Assembly: GCF_964019385.1 (NCBI RefSeq)
Contig: NC_088644.1
Span: 19,578,273 to 19,642,272, forward strand
Source of the DNA: Sycon ciliatum
Taxonomy: Eukaryota; Porifera; Calcarea; Leucosolenida; Sycettidae
Direction of reading: 5' to 3'
DNA length: 64,000 bases
Shown: one piece after another, positions 11,119 through 22,398 of the stretch
Layout of the letters: every line of letters begins with the position of its first letter
Numbering within the stretch: position 1 is the stretch's first letter
The notes under the pieces: model-generated
Told to the model about the DNA's origin: nothing
Seen by the model: the letters and a program-made list of their open reading frames with translations, nothing else
Database searches by the model: none
Made by a program: the position numbers and the translations under genes

Positions 11119-11292
11119 GGCACGGCTTCATGTTAGAGCAGTAAATTGCAGTTAGGGACTCAGCTGAGTCAAGCTGGACTCAGCGTGTCAAGTTTGGCAT
11201 AATACAATAAGCGCGCTATCCCCAAACAGTTGTGTGGTTATTGTGTGAGTGTAAATGCAGGAGTCCGCGGTCACGTGAGGGGGGAGTGATAA
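11119..11292 (+). repeat. Split direct repeat B2, right end of the retroelement
   Basis: Second copy of B1. The sequence after GTGATAA (11292) is no longer shared, which sets the right border. Confidence 0.85.
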
Positions 11293-12497
11293 CTGTTTAG
11301 TTCGGATCGTCCTGCTGCTCCCATATACCGTTTTGGATGAAGGCGACACTAGAGAGTTACGCTTCACGTTTTTCAATTTCGAACGTGAGATCTCACGGCC
11401 AAAATGGCGCTCCTTACGTTGCAAAGTGAGATTTCAATGCGACAGAGGGCCAACTCGCGGTGAAAAAAGCGATTCAAGGCACTTTTTTCTCACATTCGAA
11501 AGTGAAAGAACGTAAACTCTCTATTGACAAATTTAAACACGCCTCAAATTTCTTCCAATATCACTTCAGTTTTTTTATAACTTTCCATTATCATGATTAT
11601 GCACTGGATCGTACAAACCAGGCAAGGTGTGACAGCGTTATAACTCGTCTGCAACTATAACTTAGCCTGCCGATTTCTTCGGAACTATAGGATCACCTCT
11701 GGGACCGCTACAATTGAGCCCCTTTCACCCCTAGCTAATAGCACACTCAGTCTCTTCCCTGAAATGATTCCAACTGTCTTCCCTTCGCCGATCTTTTCTG
11801 TTCCCTTGGGCATTCTCAGCCAGGAATCCATTTTCCCCTGGCGAGTTCTTTTTGAAAAAACGCAATACAGCAGAAAATGGCCTTTTATCAAGAAGCAGCA
11901 GGCGTTATTATTACTAAATCCATGACGAAAATGACAAAAATAACAGAACAGTGTATTGCGGAGCTGTCAAAACCAGAGGTACTCAAAGAGAGGAGAAGAA
12001 TAAAATAATTCCCGTTAGGAAATACAGGAGAAGTATTCCACCCTCCAATGTTTAAAACCAAGGTGTTTGACGAACACCGTTGTGAATTTAAATTGATGTT
12101 CTAATCTGTGCAATGCATTTTTGTATCAATGACAATGAGTATGTGCATCAGTCCTGTTATCTGTATGCATGGGCCAAATCTCAATGTTCAAGGTATGCTA
12201 CGCAATTTGAAGTACATGTACGCTATTGAGTCGGAGGCCTTTCTCAATGCCTACTAGATTGCTGCGTGCGCAAAATGCCCGAAACTAATTCGGAAATGAA
12301 TTGGTTTTGGAGGAAGAATCTAAAAGGTGGCATTTGTACAGAGTCAGAGAATTATAACAACTAAGATAGCCGTGACAACTGCAGTGGTCATGGTAGGAAA
12401 GGACATGATCACAGAGCAACTCAACACTTATCATATTATGATTGTACTGCAGTTGAAATGCACAATGGGTGTACAATGCACAATGGGTGTACAAAAT
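11293..12497. other. Intergenic stretch, nothing recognised
   Basis: A-T-rich sequence between the retroelement and the 3' end of the TALE homeobox gene. No exon, RNA gene or repeat stands out. Part of it is probably the 3' UTR of the minus-strand gene. Confidence 0.4.
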
Positions 12498-12730
12498 TCA
12501 GCAACTCGTGTAAGAGCCGATAGTTTGTCCCTGCTGAAGCATTGGTGGGCTTCTAAGATGACTTGTGTAAAGTGACGGGAGTGTAGATGTTCCAGCTTGT
12601 ACCATAGACATAGTGGAGGGGAACAGGAACTGAGGCTGCGGCGGGACTGCAGCCACACTCTCTGGTGATGTCACAGACGGTGTGATTGGCGGTGAGAGTC
12701 CGTTCATACCTGCCGTTTCCTCTTTGCTAC
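12498..12730 (-). CDS. TALE gene terminal exon
   Basis: Acceptor GTGTACTGTAG. Phase fits the preceding exon (G|GT, Gly). It codes a 77-residue Pro/Ser/Gln-rich tail ending IGSYTSC and TGA at 12500-12498. Assigned by phase and composition, not by a conserved domain. Confidence 0.7.
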
Positions 12731-15700
12731 CTACAGTACACGCAGGCAAAGAAAAGTCCTGCACTTAGCATCCTAATGAAGAGAAACGTCATGGAGTGGT
12801 GTGGTCTCTCTGTACATGAACATGTACTATACGCCTTTGAAAGACTAGCGTGGATCATCGCATATTCACCTTGCCCATAAACGAATATAAATTTTGCGTT
12901 TTGTCGTCATTCAGACTTTGTAATAAAGTATACAGTTAAATTTTATGTGTGAATCTCCTTCACGACAACACACGCTTTGGTAACTGTGGATGCAATGTGA
13001 ACAGATCTCACCTTGTTCTGGGATTGTGGATTGAATAGTAGTTGGGTGCTGGCAATACTGCTGAGGTTGCTGCTGCTGCTGCTGCTGCAAGAATGGAGGT
13101 GATTGGATGCTGGAACAGGAACTATCCAACTGTTGACCTGCTGGCTTATCGCACTGGGAGAAGGCGAAAGTTGGCGGCGGCATCTTCTGCATATACTCCC
13201 TGGGACTGGGTGATGAAGTGACTACTGTTGCTAATCCATACTGGTCTTTACTGACACCTGCTGCTAGCGATGATGCACTGGTGCCGGGCAACCTGCCAGC
13301 CACTGAAGGTGAGAGAACAGTGGATGCCATGGCCACATTGACAATGGGTTGATGTGCTGTGACTCCAGCAGCTGGATACAAACCTGGAGTGGCCTGGACT
13401 ATGCTGCTCCTTGATTGCCTTGGCCATGTGTAGGACGATGAGTCACTGGACGAGTCACTACCATCATGTAGCTGTTGCTGTGGCTGCTGTGGCTGCTGTG
13501 GCTGCTGCTGTTGTTGAGTAACTATTTGCGGGTGACTGAGAATCAGATGTGGAGCTGCTTCGTATGCATGTAATGGTGGCGAGAAGACAGCTATGTCTTT
13601 GGGTGGGTGAAGTCCAGTGGCTGGAGACCTCAACTGTGCCATGTCCTTTGGCTTTCGAACCGAGTTAGTTGGGCTAGGAAGGTCGCACTTCATGTGCGGC
13701 GGACGGAATGACTCAGAGAACCTAGCACACGGATGAATCTGAATTGGTGGCTCATTTCGTGCGGCCCTTTGGTGATTGGCGTCATCCAGTAGTCTAGGTA
13801 ACAGTCTACGCCTTGCATTGACAAACCTGCACAACAACATAACAATAGGCATATACACACAGACACACATCACATATCTACACACACGGGTAGCTGATTC
13901 TGTAATAACATTAACCTTTAAAACTTTCAAAACATTTCATTCCCAATCTCAATTAACAATATTTAGTTTTGAGGAGCAGAATACTACATAAAGCTGATAA
14001 TCAATTTCTACAGGGGATTGCAAACTACAGGGGATTGCAAACTACCGGGGATTGCAAACTACAGGGGATTGCAAACTATGCAGCTTGGTTTATGATAAAG
14101 ACCGATCACAAGCCGCTCTATGTAACACAACACCAGTGTATGTACTTACCAGTAACTAACTTGAAGAGCAGTAATAGAGGCAAGATTGGCAAGTTTCTGT
14201 TTCTCCGAGTCACTTGGATAAGGATACTGCAGAAAAACATTGGCACATGTTTACATGGAGAGGTGTGTTATCCTGACTGACGGTACTCTACAGAACATAA
14301 CTACATGACGATTGTATACACTCGTAAAGAGTCGTGTCATCTTTGAAAGGAATGCTACAGTCCCGACATTACACTCACATCTCTCTTACCCGGGTGGTCC
14401 GGCTCTGGGCACTACCCTGTGAAATGTCCCTAACTATAATATTAATTTTACATATGTTTCAATGGGGAAGGATCAGAGGTCTGGCACATGACCTCACTAT
14501 GTCCACAACATTTGCAACAGAATAGTAAAATTTCTTCCACAGCTCACCCACAGACTGCCTGGTAGGCCAAGGTGCCCTTAACTTTGTGGTCCAGATAGAA
14601 GAGTTATGAGGGTATAGATTGTACTCAGATTCTTATGAACCATTGCTAACAGAAATAACAAACGTGCACAGTAATCATAAATATTATTTTCTCCCAGCAC
14701 ATTTACATTCTGGACTGGAATCTCTCCATTTCTATAGCATAGAAAACTAAGAGGTAAGAAATCAGTTTACTCACTTCCAAGTTGCTTTCCAGCCACTCTC
14801 TTAGGATGACCTTTGCTTGTTTCGGCAAACAGCGGCTTGGCTGTGCTGTGCATGCACTGGGACGTTTAGCAGATGGAGATTGCTTGCTGTGTCGGCTAGT
14901 CGGAGAGGATTTCCTGTTCATGCGGGCGGCAGATGAGCTTTGACTTGTGGATGGCGAACGGTGGCTGCGTGTTGTGCTGCTGCTCACAGATGCCGCAGCC
15001 GCAGCACGGCTAGTCGGCATACTTTGTTGATGGCCTTTCATTTGAGCTCCTGGTGTCTTGTGCGAGTCACAGGAACCAGGCGTGGGGAAGTTCATATCAT
15101 TTATCGACTTATGAAAGTCAGCTCTGGCTGGCTTGCTTGCTGCTGTTCCACTGAAAGGCGAAGGCATTGTGTGAGAACTCATAGGTGTTGGAGTAACTTG
15201 GCTGATGTAAGTTGCAGATCTTGCAACGGGGCTACTGGATGCACATGCCGGCATGTCCATGGGCAGATTGGTTGGTCTCTGCATGTCGTTCCTGATGTCC
15301 GACATTCCATTACCATGGTGACTGGATGCAATGGGTATGGCCGTGTGGTGCTGTGGCGTGGCTAGGCCCGTGGCTGGTGATACGAATGTCGTAACAGGCG
15401 TCATCAGATGCATTGCGGGCAGGACTGTTGTATAGTCCTCTGCACATGTCCAATCAAAAGTGACACAGAGAAGCGAATAGCTTGCAGGCACGCACAGCAA
15501 CTGTATAGATCTGGTGCGTATATAGAACAACGTGTTGAGAATACACACACACAGCAGAGGTGAAAGGCTGTGTAGCGATAAATGTTACAGATACACAGCC
15601 TTTCGACTATTGTGTGTGTGTATACTGCTCTGCACATTTGTGCATTGAGAACGTGTTGAGAATACATATCTAGAATGTTTTTGTGTTGTGTGCACAGTAG

Positions 15701-16136
15701 CCTATACCTTATTCCCTATCAAGAGTATTACTACCTCAGCTATGTAGTCTGATGCACTGCAACCAGACCAGGAATAGGCGAGTGCAAGTTGTAATTTCTT
15801 AATTACGATCATGACCACACACAATCATCTAGTACATTGTAGCTTACGTTTATGCTGGTTAGCGTCAAGCACTGGCATGTCGGGTTCCCTGGGGTGAAAA
15901 GTAGGGCAGTAGGTATGGTAGGCTTGTATGGGCACTTGCCCTGGTGGGGGTACCAGGTGAGGATGTGCTCCACCTTCGTACGTCATTGGTGGCATACTGA
16001 GAGAGGGTGCAACGCAACTCTGGTAGTATGTAGCGGCAGCTTGCTGAGTATGGTACTGGTCAGCAGTGTGCACTATGATCCCTGAACCACTTGAATCAGT
16101 CATAGACCTGCTCGGACAAACCACCTCTTGATGATC

Positions 16137-16169
<33 letters not shown>

Positions 16170-16208
16170 TTGATGATCCTGTTGTTGCTTCTGCTGCTGC
16201 CCTTGTTG
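12498..16208 (-). CDS. TALE-class homeobox transcription factor (MEIS/PKNOX-like), five 3' exons
   Basis: Nuclear DNA-binding protein of the three-amino-acid-loop-extension homeobox class. Minus-strand exons 16208-15848, 15439-14775, 14226-14150, 13826-13012 and 12730-12498 have consensus GT/AG borders and matching phases, and total 717 codons including the stop. The homeodomain is split over three exons: helix 1 in CLPKQAKVILREWLESNLE, then YPYPSDSEKQKLANLA with the diagnostic PYP loop and ITALQVSYW, then FVNARRRLLPRLLDDAN. W48, F49, N51 and the RRR basic cluster are kept; positions 46-47 are SY instead of the usual NN and position 50 is V instead of I. Long poly-Gln and Ser/Pro/Thr-rich regions flank it. 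The arrangement LPKQA...PYP...NARRRLLPRLLD is closest to PKNOX/PREP and MEIS. The N-terminal MEINOX domain expected for those families was not found, so the 5' end is incomplete. Confidence 0.9.
13012..13826 (-). CDS. TALE gene exon with recognition helix and Gln-rich tail
   Basis: The first base completes Trp48; FVNARRRLLPRLLDDAN follows. Then come a basic/Pro region, two poly-Gln tracts (13050-13090 and 13480-13530), Ser/Asp repeats and further Ser/Pro-rich sequence. Donor CAAG|GTGAGA in phase 1. Confidence 0.92.
14009..14085. repeat. Four 19-bp tandem units in a homeobox intron
   Basis: Unit CTACAGGGGATTGCAAACTA repeated four times with one C/A change, inside the intron between the PYP exon and the recognition-helix exon. 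Confidence 0.92.
14150..14226 (-). CDS. TALE gene short exon, PYP loop and helix 2
   Basis: A 77-nt exon between TTTTTCTGCAG and TG|GTAAGTAC. It codes YPYPSDSEKQKLANLA, ITALQVSY and two thirds of Trp48. The PYP loop makes the TALE assignment firm. Confidence 0.93.
14775..15439 (-). CDS. TALE gene exon with homeodomain helix 1
   Basis: Starts after GACATGTGCAG with the two bases that complete a Gln codon. A Ser/Thr/Pro/His-rich linker is followed by a basic stretch (SRHSKQSPSAKRPS) and the homeodomain start CLPKQAKVILREWLESNLE. Donor GAA|GTGAGTAAA, phase 0. Confidence 0.88.
15848..16208 (-). CDS. TALE gene exon with long poly-Gln
   Basis: Acceptor TTCCTCCCACAG at 16220-16209; starts in phase 0 with QQQGQQQKQQQ and a run of twelve Gln, then a Pro/Tyr/His-rich stretch. 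Donor CATAAAC|GTAAGC leaves one base of a codon. Translation could instead start inside the open frame further right, but the acceptor is strong. Confidence 0.75.
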
Positions 16209-16844
16209 CTGTGGGAGGAAATTGCATGGCACGACAAAAGAGTACGAGAAAACCATAATCGTATCCGTGAATTCAAAAACAGAATAGCAGAAATATGGTT
16301 CTGTAACAGGTTTATGAGACAACTGGCCTCATTTTCATATCGTTAAACAAAGGCGGCGGGCGGGCGGTGCCAGTAAAGACCCGACTGGTTTGGCACAATG
16401 TTAAGTAGCTCCTCAGTGTTTGATGTCCACCCAATAGGTGAGTATTCTCTCCGCCAGACTCAATGGAAAGTAGATTTGAAATTGTTTTCGGTGTGATTGC
16501 TGTCATTGTATAATTCCTGGACCAAGCCAGGTGTGAAGATATCAGCTTCCTACCTCTTAGGGCTTAGTCTTTGACCGGCTTAAAAGCTAATTTAGCACAC
16601 TTGCATGTTGACATAGTGACACGATCTACACTGCGGCCCTTTACATAATGCAACCCTTGCTTCAGTGCACGGCTGGTTGGTTCGATTTTAAAAGGTTCTA
16701 GTTGATGAATAATGATGAACAAACAGTCCGATCTCCGGCCTCATTACAAGGTGTCAGCTGCATGGCGTGATCATGATTGGTCAGGTCATTCGTACCATCC
16801 AAGAATACATTGAACATGCACAGCATACATGTAGATAGTGGAGT

Positions 16845-16890
16845 GCCAGTACAGTACAGTACAGTACAGTACAGTACAGTACAGTACAGT
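16845..16890. repeat. Pentanucleotide (CAGTA)n microsatellite
   Basis: About nine tandem AGTAC/CAGTA units. Confidence 0.95.
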
Positions 16891-18189
16891 GTAGTGAGAT
16901 AATGGACTAGTAGATGCAGTACACTGCAATTTGTATGGGCACATGCCGGTGCTACGCATGGTAACTCGTTGCAAACACGTTCAGAGATGCTACCTTTTGT
17001 GAATTAAGAATTTGACATGATTTCAAGCTATAATACTGTTGGGTCTTTGGTCTACCTTGATGATATCTGGTGTTCATGGGTGGTAATTGGTTGACCAGTA
17101 TTTTGTCCTTTGACAAGGAGGGTGCAGAGACGTTTCTTTTCAACAGTACATGTACATGTACAGGTACTCACTCCAATTTACAGGTTATCATACCTGGAGA
17201 GTGTTGTGAAGAAAACCAATTGCATGTAATGCAGTTGCTGGAAGGAATCGGGTTATTATAATGTACCAACAGTTATAGTGTGACGACATGATTTCTATAA
17301 CAATGTGGTGTTAGGTTTTCATTGTCTGTGGAGAAGTCGAGTGGCAAGTAACAAAAGTCAAGTGTTCTGAAGTCTCTTCGTGCACACCTGCAAATCACTT
17401 GAATGCCACTCAAAACAATGCACTTGAATACGGATCATGGCAGAATCATGTGGAACCTTGCACTATCCAGCTGTTCCATTTCAGGAAAGTATGTGGACAC
17501 TGGACACGCTACGCCGAAGTGGTCTTGCACTGCTATTTCACTTCACTGCTATTTCACTACACTGGCCTGATCCTGCTGCTGAGCCTCTGCTGTGAACATG
17601 CACATACATGTACATGCACATCCCTTACTACTACACATCCCTTACTACTAGTACATGGACAAGAGTACCCTAGAACCCTGGCCTAGTGTCGTCACAAGTA
17701 CCAGTAACGGCATCACTATTCATCCCTACAGGTGAGAAGTGGCATTCAGCACTGATTTCCATTTGCCATGGCATTCCAATCAACGACCTTACCTTCACCG
17801 TGCAATATCCATTGTACGTGTGTACACGGGATACCCAGCACTGAAAAAGCTCAGGGATGACGCACATGTATCCAAACTACCCACCATGGTCCAAAACTGC
17901 AATACGCATTGCTATACTTCTCCTTATCAACCGATTGATGTTAACTTTACATATCAAGCCTGCAACACCACCCATATACCATCACGGTGGTAATGCTATG
18001 CATCAATTCCGCTCAGTATAACATCATCTACTCAGTGGACAATCTACTCTGTGATGAGAGCAAGATTCCATAGGCACTCATGTAAGATTTTCACTCCGGG
18101 ATACTTCCGATGATCAACAGACTATGCGCCAAGAGAAGTGAGAAGTCTGCCTTTTGCCAAGGTCTCATACATGTACAAGTATCTCTTTA

Positions 18190-18272
18190 GTACCTGCATA
18201 TCACAGGTCTGTGTAGTGCAGCATATCACAGGTCTGTGTAGCGCTGCATATCACAGGTCTGTGTAGTGCAGC
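18190..18272. repeat. Three 26-27-bp tandem units
   Basis: GCATATCACAGGTCTGTGTA plus GTGCA or GCGCT, three copies in a row. Confidence 0.9.
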
Positions 18273-18638
18273 TGAAGACAAAGGTACATCATTTCCTTAC
18301 CATGCATTGTACTTCTACAGCCTCTTTTACGAGCAAAAGTAATATATAAATTGTACCAGGAGCACATACAGTAACCACTGGGTAATGTGCTTTCATATTC
18401 TGCCAGTATCTTGTTGCTATAGTGACCCAAGGTTGATTGTCTCCTCCCAGTCATCACTAACTGCTGCACAGCCAGACTGCCAACATTGGATACTGCTGCT
18501 AAGCTGGCACCCCATATTTCACGGATCTCACAGCAAACCCGTCAATATCCAGTTGGAATGTCAGTCAGTCCCTGCCCTGGGTTTCCTGTACCCTTCCCAC
18601 AGGAGAATCTTTAGTCTATCAATAGGTAAAAGAAGAAC

Positions 18639-18800
18639 TATAGAAAATAACAAAGGACCCAGGAACTACAGGTTACGCTGTAATGTCCACTATCACCACC
18701 AGTTACTGAACAATCAGCTCATGCGATAACATTGCACAACACTGCCCGACGGTGTCCTTTTTATTTTCTATAACTTTATCCTTGGCTCTCCATCCGAGTC
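18639..18800. mobile_element. MITE family copy 1 (GGACC...TTACGCT family)
   Basis: Inverted ends TATAGAAAATAACAAAGGAC and GTCCTTTTTATTTTCTATA (18640-18772). The interior shares GTTACGCT, CCACCAGTTACT and GATAACATTGCACAACACTG with the copies at 26660-26880 and 37926-38242. The trailing GGCTCTCCATCCGAGT (18784-18799) is shared too, so the element extends past the inverted repeat. Confidence 0.72.
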
Positions 18801-21800
18801 CATCAAAGAAGAACCTCAGAGTTTTTCACGACTATGTTGAACCTCAAAAATATTCACGACTATATTCTTCATTCAAAAATATAGCCTGGGAGTGTATTCC
18901 AGGTATTACATCATTGACTGACAATGATTATGCTACTAATTCACTGAAAGTAAAAGTGGGGAGGCTTCCTCCAGTTTCATAAACAGTTAAGTAGTAGAGT
19001 CCACACGCTCTCTTCCATTAACACTGCAATAGTTCAACTCATTTCACAACATTTCAACGTTTCGGCAAATTGCCTTCATCAGGGTCACAATGACGTGCAA
19101 GCTCCCAAACCAGCATTGATAAAGGCCAACAACTCCCCTGTCAGTAAGAGGGTGTGAGAAGCATCGCGAAAAAGAGTTCAGCTAATTCTCCGAAAGTCAT
19201 TCTAACCATGTGATGTCTTCAGCTTCTACATGTAAGTTGCCAAAAAAACTTCACCAAGGACATTACTACACGTGGTAGTAGCGATACGGCCTTCATATTC
19301 TGCATCCTGCACCCAAGTACATGTCATGTGTTCTACAAACAAGTACGAGCTCTACCCGCCCTAGGTCCCACACCTACATGTATTTACATGCCCTTCGTCT
19401 GGTGCACAAGTACCTGATTTGTACTTCACGTACAGTGCATAAAGTCCCGGGGAAGTGTTTAGTAACAAAGGTCTTTATGAGAGAGCAGCTCTAATTAATT
19501 ATTGTGTCTAGTAGCCCATAGCATTTGAAAACGTTGTGACAAAAGGCTCTCACATACGGTAAAGCATATAGGCTTTGCGCGCGCACGGGGGGGGGGGAGG
19601 CGTCTTCCTCTAGGCAAAATTTAGGACCTTGGCCAAGCTTGGGCTGTCTACATCTTGGTGCACCTGAAATATCCTTGCTTTACTTGAATCTGTGTGACAG
19701 CTGAATGAAGTCCCCTTTCTGGAACTGGGTATCCATTGAGTAGAACTGTGGTTTCTGTGACTTTGAGAAAACACTGCTTCTCCTTTCCAAAAGCCATCCT
19801 CTGGTCATGCGCTGAAGTGGAGACTTTTCTGAACACATCGGTTTCCATGGCAGGGAAATGCCTCCTCCGAAATGCAACACTGTGCCTCTGTGATGACTCA
19901 CAACCATCTGTTTGCTTTTCATCTGTCATCCTACGGCCATTTCCTGTCCACATGAGTTATTGGGGTCTAAGCCATTACTAGTAGTTTTCAGCCCTTAGAA
20001 ACACCTAACCGTGGCAGTCCTCAGTGCTGATGTTAGAGGGCTAATTATCATGACAGTGAGCTACAGGTTATTTTGGCCAATCAACACTCACGGACATGGC
20101 ATGGCAATTTTACGTAGCTTTCCTTTGAGCAGAAGTGACACCCGAGAAGTGGATTGGTTAATAGTAGGGTGATCAGCCTATTAACATAGTGATTGGAAGA
20201 AAATTGACTGGCTGGACATCAGTATGCAAAATTTTAATTAAATGTGGAGTACTGAGGTACAGGAACAATGATGTCTGGGAAAGATCGACCCGATAGAAAC
20301 ACCACCAGTATGAGTAACATTTCCAAGCATAATACTTCAAACTGCATGTAAGTTTCCAGGCCTATGCCTGATGGCGACAATTAGGTCAGCAATGTGTGTC
20401 TGCCTCAAGTGGTTACCACCCGGCATACATGTACAGACACATGCGCACACACTTGCTGTAGGAAACATAGTTTGCCAAAGGCCCCCGTGTAGTTGTAAAA
20501 CACCACTTACTAACTAGTTCGAGAACCATTCCATAACGATGATAACTTATTGGTTAACCACTACAGGGTACACCACAGGGTACACCACAGCGTCTGCTGG
20601 AGGCTATACACAGGGTACTAGGCAGGGTATAATAGACTTACCTAACAGGGAAGAGCTGCTCTTGCCAACATACAGCAAAGATGATGTTCTACACGTCTTC
20701 GTCTTCGGACCGGTAGTAAAGTATGCAAGGGTGATGACACATCTGCGCCTTCGGACAGACAGTGAAGCACGAGGAGGTGAACGACGTCCTTCAAATTGGT
20801 GGCTCTGCGGTGTGGTCCTAGGTCAATGAGCCAGCTCAGACTGCTGTTGTTGCTTGCGTCAGGTCAAAATAGAATTTGAAGGGACCCTGGGGACGCAGAA
20901 GGTCTTATGACGACTCGAATTTCCTACAGGGCACTTTCCAGATAGGCTTCCTGCTCTCTTCTCCTTATCTGATCACGTTCGTCCCGGTTGCTCAGTTCTT
21001 CCAGCACTGGATACTATCTGCATGGTGAGGAAATGGTAACCGTTGCATGCCATCCCATTAGGCCGGTCAAGCCAGTCAAGTGTCCTGACCGTAATGCAGC
21101 ATGCCACTTGTAGTCAGAGTCTTTGTCACTTTGCAGACACTTGCACGATTCTCAGTCAGTGGGTCTTCATTGTTCCAGGGCCATGAGACCATGAGGCATG
21201 ATCACTCCGACACTCCTGCGCTCTGTAGTCCCTGCTATTGCGTTCACGCACTGCCTGAAACAGAGGGTCTAGAAGATTTGTGTGTATGCAGCAAGTCTCC
21301 ATGACGGGTACATGCGGGCCAGTCCTTCTCCCGCTCATTGGGGACGGCCTTCACGAGTGTTAAGCCGCTTTCCGGATTTGAAGATGAACAATCTGTGTTG
21401 CTATTCATACAAGCAGCGAAGCACGATCATGTGGTAATTGGGAGTAAATGAAATAGGCAACTTAATTAAGTAGCACACAGCCCCCTCTTCTCTTTCCTCT
21501 CACTGGCTCTGTTGTTCAAACGGCATGTTTACTTGTACTTTTAGCCTTGTTGTAACGTCTAGATGACCACGAGCATTCTTCTTCTCTTTTGCCAATCTCT
21601 CACCATGTCAGCCCGAAGGCGAGTCCATGGGACAAGATGATTTCTGACGCGCGCTGTCAATTCCATAACCTTGATTGTAATGCTGACACACATACTTGGA
21701 AACGCAGTTTCTTGCCTTGCGCTACGTCTTTTGAATTCGCCTGTAAACTGCCTCTCTCAGTGGTTGTCGGATTTGTGGCAGCTCGTTCCTCTCACTACTG

Positions 21801-21810
21801 CATTAGAATA

Positions 21811-22398
21811 CTAATTCTCATGCAGAATGGCATGTACCCATCCTGTCAGTGTGACATCCTTGTTGCCAGTGTTACATGTATCTCCTTTACTGACACACCA
21901 CGAACAATGTGCGTGTATCTTTGCCAGTAGATCTCGCGGTAGAAATATATCAAGAGGGTGACAACGCCACTGGCGTTGTTCCGTCAATGTTGCTAAGACG
22001 AAGTAGCAGGACCTCTCCGGAGCACTCCTCCCCGTCGAAGAAAATGTTCCACACAAACGGCAGTACACACTAAGTCTTGTCTTGTCAACATCGTATCTGT
22101 AGCGTGTGTGTGGTACTTGGCAACAAAGCCAATGAGTGATATCCGGATGGACTGGCTTCGGTGTTGTTCTGTTCAGTTTGCTTAGCACTGGGCAACAAAG
22201 CACAACTATCAAAACTGAGTGTATAAAAGAAAGGAAGAGAGGCCTCGTCAGTACGAAAACCTTATTGGAGGGATTGTCTCTACATTGCCTAGAACCCAAA
22301 TGCTTCCAATAGCTGGCTGCATGCAGGCGTAAACATGTCTTGATGTGTACAATATTATTGGTGGCATGTACAGCCATCATTATCAGCGATGGTATCAT
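21811..22398 (-). CDS. Uncharacterised 195-codon open frame
   Basis: The longest open frame in this gene-poor stretch, Cys-rich in its second half (VYCRLCGTF, CSWCVSKGD), with an acceptor-like CTTTGTTGCCCAG inside it. I recognise no family and see no partner exon. It could be a chance frame, an exon or the remains of a mobile element. Confidence 0.15.
   Translation of the reverse strand: MIPSLIMMAVHATNNIVHIKTCLRLHAASYWKHLGSRQCRDNPSNKVFVLTRPLFLSFIHSVLIVVLCCPVLSKLNRTTPKPVHPDITHWLCCQVPHTRYRYDVDKTRLSVYCRLCGTFSSTGRSAPERSCYFVLATLTEQRQWRCHPLDIFLPRDLLAKIHAHCSWCVSKGDTCNTGNKDVTLTGWVHAILHEN

Larger units (their letters stand above)
5188..11292 (+). mobile_element. Fossil tyrosine-recombinase retroelement (PAT/Ngaro-like, DIRS order) with split direct repeats
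   Basis: The layout is A1 (5188-6008), interior, B1 (10451-10625), A2 (10624-11095), B2 (11119-11292). A1 matches A2 and B1 matches B2. This A1-internal-B1-A2-B2 order is the split-direct-repeat structure of PAT and Ngaro retroelements, which integrate by tyrosine recombinase and leave no target duplication; none is seen here. A short RNase H-like trace lies near 6640-6790. The copy is broken: no reverse transcriptase or recombinase frame survives, and much of the interior is minisatellite. A1 and A2 differ at only about a dozen sites over some 470 bases, suggesting a fairly recent copy or recent homogenisation. A MITE interrupts A1. Confidence 0.7.

Noticed and set aside
5188-11292. Ordinary LTR retrotransposon
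   Set aside because: The repeats are split and ordered A...B-A-B, not as two intact terminal repeats, and no short target duplication is seen.
19648-19953. Minus-strand frame as MEINOX exon of the TALE gene
   Set aside because: No match to the LLALLFEKCE or LLELEKV landmarks of the domain.
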